Positions 61,449 to 64,000 of a stretch of DNA of 64,000 nucleotides are shown one piece after another. The notes below the pieces were generated by a model that saw nothing but the letters and a program-made list of their open reading frames with translations, was not told where the DNA came from and searched no databases. Positions within the stretch are counted from its first letter, which is position 1. Every line of letters begins with the position of its first letter. Where the stretch lies: assembly GCA_949529985.1 (NCBI GenBank), contig CATIRS010000038.1, positions 49,457 through 113,456 on the forward strand. The letters are read 5' to 3'. This DNA comes from Owenweeksia sp. TMED14. Lineage in GTDB: Bacteria; Bacteroidota; Bacteroidia; Flavobacteriales; Schleiferiaceae. A program made the translations under genes and the position numbers.

Positions 61449-63320
61449 TTATTCGTTCTCAATCTCACTTAGCTCAAGCCATCGCATTTCTTTGTTGTCA
61501 ATTTCTGAAACAATTTTTTTTATTTTTTTTGAGGCTTCAATAAGTTCGTCGGGAATCTGTTCCGTGCTTTCAAAAACTTTATTCAATTCCTCTCTTCTTA
61601 CCTCGAGGTCCTTGATTTGATTTGGTAATTCATCCAACTCTTTTTTCTCCGAAAAACTGAGTCTATTCTTCTTTTTTTGATTACTATTTTTTGGACTTTC
61701 AGGTCCTTTGATTTTTGGCGCTTTTAGGGCATCTAGTCTTTTTTGTTCTTGGCGCCATTCATAGTATCGCCCATTGAAATCTTTTATTTGCCCCTTCCCT
61801 TCAAAGATGAAAAGATGGTCACAAAGTTTATCAAGGAAATATCTATCATGACTGACGACAAGCAAGCAGCCTTGAAACTCTTCTAAGAATTCTTCTAGGG
61901 CTTGTAGTGTGAGAATGTCTAAATCATTTGTGGGTTCGTCAAGTATGAGGAAGTTAGGATTCTTCATCAAAATAGTCAATAAAAATAATCTTCTTTTTTC
62001 ACCTCCGCTTAGTGTGCTAACATAACTATATTGTTGGTTTCCATCAAAAAGAAAACGTTCACATAATTGGGAAGCAGTAAGCTTTTGACCTTTACTCAAT
62101 GTGATGTATTCTCCAATTTCTTGTACGACTTCAATAACTTTAAGATTGTTTTTATCTATCATACCATCTTGGGTATAATGTCCAAAAACAACTGTTTCTC
62201 CTGTAACTATTTTACCATTATCGGGAGACTCTTCCTCCATTATCAGCTTTAATAAAGTAGATTTCCCGCACCCATTAGGCCCAACTACTCCAACACGTTC
62301 ACCTTTTTTGAAGAGATAGCTAAATTGTGCGATGAGCAGATTGTTAGCGTAACTCTTGCCAATCTTGTGAAGTTCTAATATTTTGCCTCCCAGACGTTGT
62401 GATCTTAATTCGAGAGTTACTGCAGAATCGTCTATATTTTGCTTTGCTATTTTCTTGACATCATTGAATCTATCAATTCGGTCTTTTGCTTTTCCAGTTC
62501 GAGCACTCGGAGACCTTCGCATCCAATCTAATTCTTTTTTGAAGAGTTGCTTTGCTTTATGTAGATTGGCTGCTTCATTAGCCTCCCTGAGTTCCTTCTG
62601 TTCTAGGAAGTAGCTGTAGTTTCCTTCGTATTTATAAAATTGCAAGTTTTCTAATTCAAATATTGTTCCGCAAACACGTTCAAGAAAGTATCGATCGTGG
62701 GTGATCATTAAAAGGGCACCCTTATAATTAATTAAATATTCTTCTAACCATTCAATGATATCTAAGTCTAAATGGTTTGTCGGCTCATCCATCAGAATTA
62801 AATCTGGTTCTTCAATAAACAGTTGAGCAAGTGCCAAACGTTTTATTTCTCCCCCAGAAAACAGATTCACTTCGCGATCCATATCTGGGAGGTTCATCTT
62901 TCCATGCATCTCTTGTATCCTGCCCTCTAAGCTCCAACCGTCCGTCAGTTCAATCTGATTCAATGCTTCTTGCATAGCCTCTGATGAGCCATCTATCAAT
63001 ACTTGCTCGTAAGTCCTTAAAGCATCTATTCCTGGGTGATCACTCTGGTACAAGACATCTCTTACTGTTAAACCGTCTTTAAAAGCAGGTTGTTGGGACA
63101 GATATCGGATTCTAAGATCATTTCTGAAAACGACTTCTCCCGTATCTGCTGTTGCAGGATCCATCAGAGTTTTCATCAATGTGGTTTTACCTGCACCATT
63201 CTTAGCGACAATTGCAATTTTTTCACCTTCATGAATTCCAAAAGTTATATCTCTATAGAGGGTTTTTATCCCGAAAGACTTACTTATTTTATGTACCGAG
63301 AGAAGGTTTTTAGATTCCAA
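61449..63320 (-). CDS. ABC-F family ATPase (Uup/EttA-like)
   Basis: A 623-residue soluble protein with two ABC cassettes and no membrane part. The first has VAKNGAGKTTLMK and LFSGGEIKRLALAQLF; the second has VVGPNGCGKSTLLK and LSGGEKRRLFLLTIL. Between them lies the helical ABC-F linker, and a C-terminal coiled coil (Lys/Glu rich, about 550-623) recalls Uup. The family acts on the ribosome. The only start upstream of the first strand is TTG at 63320; an in-frame stop lies at 63333-63335. It directly follows a small ORF. Confidence 0.93.
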   Translation of the reverse strand: MESKNLLSVHKISKSFGIKTLYRDITFGIHEGEKIAIVAKNGAGKTTLMKTLMDPATADTGEVVFRNDLRIRYLSQQPAFKDGLTVRDVLYQSDHPGIDALRTYEQVLIDGSSEAMQEALNQIELTDGWSLEGRIQEMHGKMNLPDMDREVNLFSGGEIKRLALAQLFIEEPDLILMDEPTNHLDLDIIEWLEEYLINYKGALLMITHDRYFLERVCGTIFELENLQFYKYEGNYSYFLEQKELREANEAANLHKAKQLFKKELDWMRRSPSARTGKAKDRIDRFNDVKKIAKQNIDDSAVTLELRSQRLGGKILELHKIGKSYANNLLIAQFSYLFKKGERVGVVGPNGCGKSTLLKLIMEEESPDNGKIVTGETVVFGHYTQDGMIDKNNLKVIEVVQEIGEYITLSKGQKLTASQLCERFLFDGNQQYSYVSTLSGGEKRRLFLLTILMKNPNFLILDEPTNDLDILTLQALEEFLEEFQGCLLVVSHDRYFLDKLCDHLFIFEGKGQIKDFNGRYYEWRQEQKRLDALKAPKIKGPESPKNSNQKKKNRLSFSEKKELDELPNQIKDLEVRREELNKVFESTEQIPDELIEASKKIKKIVSEIDNKEMRWLELSEIENE

Positions 63321-63321
63321 G

Positions 63322-63438
63322 TTAGACTCGTTTTAATCGTTTGCTGTCAGAGTCTGCAATAGTAGCTAATTCCTCTCTATCTATGATAGTCGGTATTATT
63401 ATTTTTTCAGGAATAAATCTATTTTTAAACTTTATCAT
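63322..63438 (-). CDS. Possible 38-residue leader ORF upstream of abcF
   Basis: A 38-codon ORF (MIKFKNRFIPEKIIIPTIID..., ending DSKRLKRV) whose stop is one nucleotide upstream of the abcF TTG start. The close spacing suggests translational coupling. The peptide is basic with an Ile-rich centre and shows no signal peptide. No family is recognised. It could be a regulatory leader, a real small protein, or chance in an AT-rich spacer. Confidence 0.35.
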   Translation of the reverse strand: MIKFKNRFIPEKIIIPTIIDREELATIADSDSKRLKRV

Positions 63439-63648
63439 ACTATTAATCCAAAAAATATTCAAATTTTCTACTTTTTCTTTATAAAGTTGACATCAACTTA
63501 TGATGTTAATGAATATGTCATGGTATTATATTAAGGCGTAAATGTTATTACAGAATAAAACTTTGTGATCTATTACCACATTTGAGATTTAGTTCTTTTA
63601 CTTACTCACTTATGGGATATATGGCATAAGTTTGCACCTAGTTTAAAT
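63439..63648. other. Intergenic region upstream of tRNA-Arg
   Basis: A 210-nt AT-rich spacer. It holds the tRNA-Arg -7 box at 63627-63634 and no other recognisable feature. Confidence 0.5.
63627..63634 (+). promoter_or_regulatory. -7 promoter box of tRNA-Arg (TAAGTTTG)
   Basis: An exact TAnnTTTG match ending 14 nt before the tRNA. Confidence 0.6.
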
Positions 63649-63722
63649 GGCTCCGTAGCTCAGCTGAATAGAGCACCTGACTTCGGATCAGGCGGTCATA
63701 GGTTTGAATCCTATCGGAGTCA
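63649..63722 (+). tRNA. tRNA-Arg (anticodon TCG)
   Basis: The cloverleaf folds well: acceptor GGCTCCG/CGGAGTC (one G-U), D arm GCTC...GAGC, anticodon stem CCTGA/TCAGG with loop CTTCGGA (anticodon TCG, reads CGA and others), T arm ATAGG/CCTAT. The discriminator is A and CCA is not encoded. Confidence 0.95.
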
Positions 63723-63726
63723 CTGG

Positions 63727-63755
63727 AAGCCTCGTAGTAATACGGGGCTTTTTTA
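63727..63755 (+). terminator. Intrinsic terminator after tRNA-Arg
   Basis: A 10-bp stem (AAGCCTCGTA / TACGGGGCTT, one G-U pair) with a GTAA loop and a T-run, 4 nt after the tRNA. Confidence 0.85.
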
Positions 63756-63780
63756 TTGACTGGTATTGGGTTTCAGGGTT

Positions 63781-63795
63781 TCAAATGTGATTTGA
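63781..63795. promoter_or_regulatory. Palindromic element TCAAAT-GTG-ATTTGA
   Basis: Perfect 6-bp arms around a 3-nt spacer in the gene-free end of the window. It is operator-like, but no target gene is visible. Confidence 0.25.
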
Positions 63796-63834
63796 GTCTA
63801 TTAAACATAAATTATAATTACGTCCAATATAATG

Positions 63835-63864
63835 ACTTTGCGACTCACTTTGCGACTCACTTTG
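63835..63864. repeat. 12-bp tandem repeat, about 2.5 copies
   Basis: ACTTTGCGACTC occurs twice in tandem (63835-63846 and 63847-63858), followed by the partial copy ACTTTG. It lies about 110 nt beyond tRNA-Arg in a region without genes. Such repeats downstream of a tRNA can mark an integration site. Confidence 0.6.
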
Positions 63865-64000
63865 TTATTTATGCCACCTTCTGAATCACATATTTAATAT
63901 GGATTACCAGTTTCCATTTTTACTTGCTTGAATATCATCCGTTGTTTTGCATATATGAATATGTATTAATCCACATTCCGGGAAGTAGACTTGCGTTAAA

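Noticed and set aside
61432-61620. A 62-codon plus-strand frame preceded by the strong Shine-Dalgarno-like string AAGGAGGGAGGAG
   Set aside because: The frame is antisense to the abcF C-terminus, its composition mirrors that gene, and this genome does not appear to use Shine-Dalgarno sequences.
63833-63898. A short plus-strand frame (MTLRLTLRL...) across the 12-bp repeat
   Set aside because: It is only 21 codons, made of the repeat itself, without a promoter box or signal.
1-64000. CRISPR arrays, insertion sequences, prophage genes or restriction systems
   Set aside because: None was seen: no regularly spaced repeats, transposases, phage structural genes or restriction-modification genes. 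The pRiA4b/IS1096-passenger name of the gene at 29467 does not indicate a mobile element here.

Overview
The window looks like chromosomal DNA of a marine member of Bacteroidota, most likely order Flavobacteriales. Support: AT-rich sequence, dense gene packing, almost no Shine-Dalgarno sequences, Bacteroidota-type -7 promoter boxes (TAnnTTTG) in front of many genes, type IX secretion genes (a plug-domain protein and a cargo with a C-terminal sorting domain), Na+-translocating NADH:quinone reductase, and Bacteroidota-typical families (DUF5606, pRiA4b ORF-3-like, DUF1573). The taxon is inferred from gene content; no rRNA is present.

Layout. 1-5 kb: truncated recQ, then tatC-lptB facing sua5 and a T9SS plug-domain gene. 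5-12.5 kb: nqrABCDEF-apbE, with the maturation gene nqrM facing it. 12.5-20.7 kb: murB-aminotransferase, a DUF1573 protein, valS, and rlmB-rmuC-ung. 20.7-25 kb: a 42-residue lipoprotein, lipA and a 1041-residue secreted beta-propeller. 25-32.6 kb: leftward housekeeping operons (miaA-lpxK-gatB-lipoprotein; ruvX-dapD-cca-pRiA4b). 32.7-38 kb: def, a lipoprotein, DUF5606, mazG, and the polyphosphate pair ppk-ppx. 38-40 kb: TSUP permease, ZIP transporter and thiol peroxidase, leftward. 40-45 kb: a lipoprotein, an rRNA methyltransferase, pfkA and priA. 45-50 kb: panB-rluA, a lipoprotein and dnaK. 50-58.5 kb: a glycosyltransferase, nhaC, then ccmBCDEF-DUF2520-kdsC-maf. 58.6-64 kb: glutathione peroxidase-bshB1, a glycosyltransferase, tRNA-His, an ABC-F ATPase with a small upstream ORF, and tRNA-Arg.

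How the genes work together. Na+-NQR, its flavin transferase ApbE, its iron-site factor NqrM and a NhaC antiporter fit a sodium-based energy economy. The ccm cluster encodes c-type cytochrome maturation with a CxxxY-type CcmE, as in the system I* variant. KdsC, LpxK and LptB belong to lipopolysaccharide synthesis and export. BshB1, a glutathione-peroxidase-like lipoprotein and Tpx point to a bacillithiol/thiol redox system.

The window is mostly ordinary core genome and no clear new defence or biosynthetic system was seen. The most distinctive signals are in expression. Several genes carry a -7 promoter box only 4-6 nt before the start codon, which implies leaderless mRNAs. Back-to-back divergent promoters recur, and ATGA/TAATG stop-start overlaps are very common. 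There is a 31-bp perfect inverted-repeat terminator shared by convergent genes, and a 38-codon ORF abutting a TTG-started ABC-F gene.
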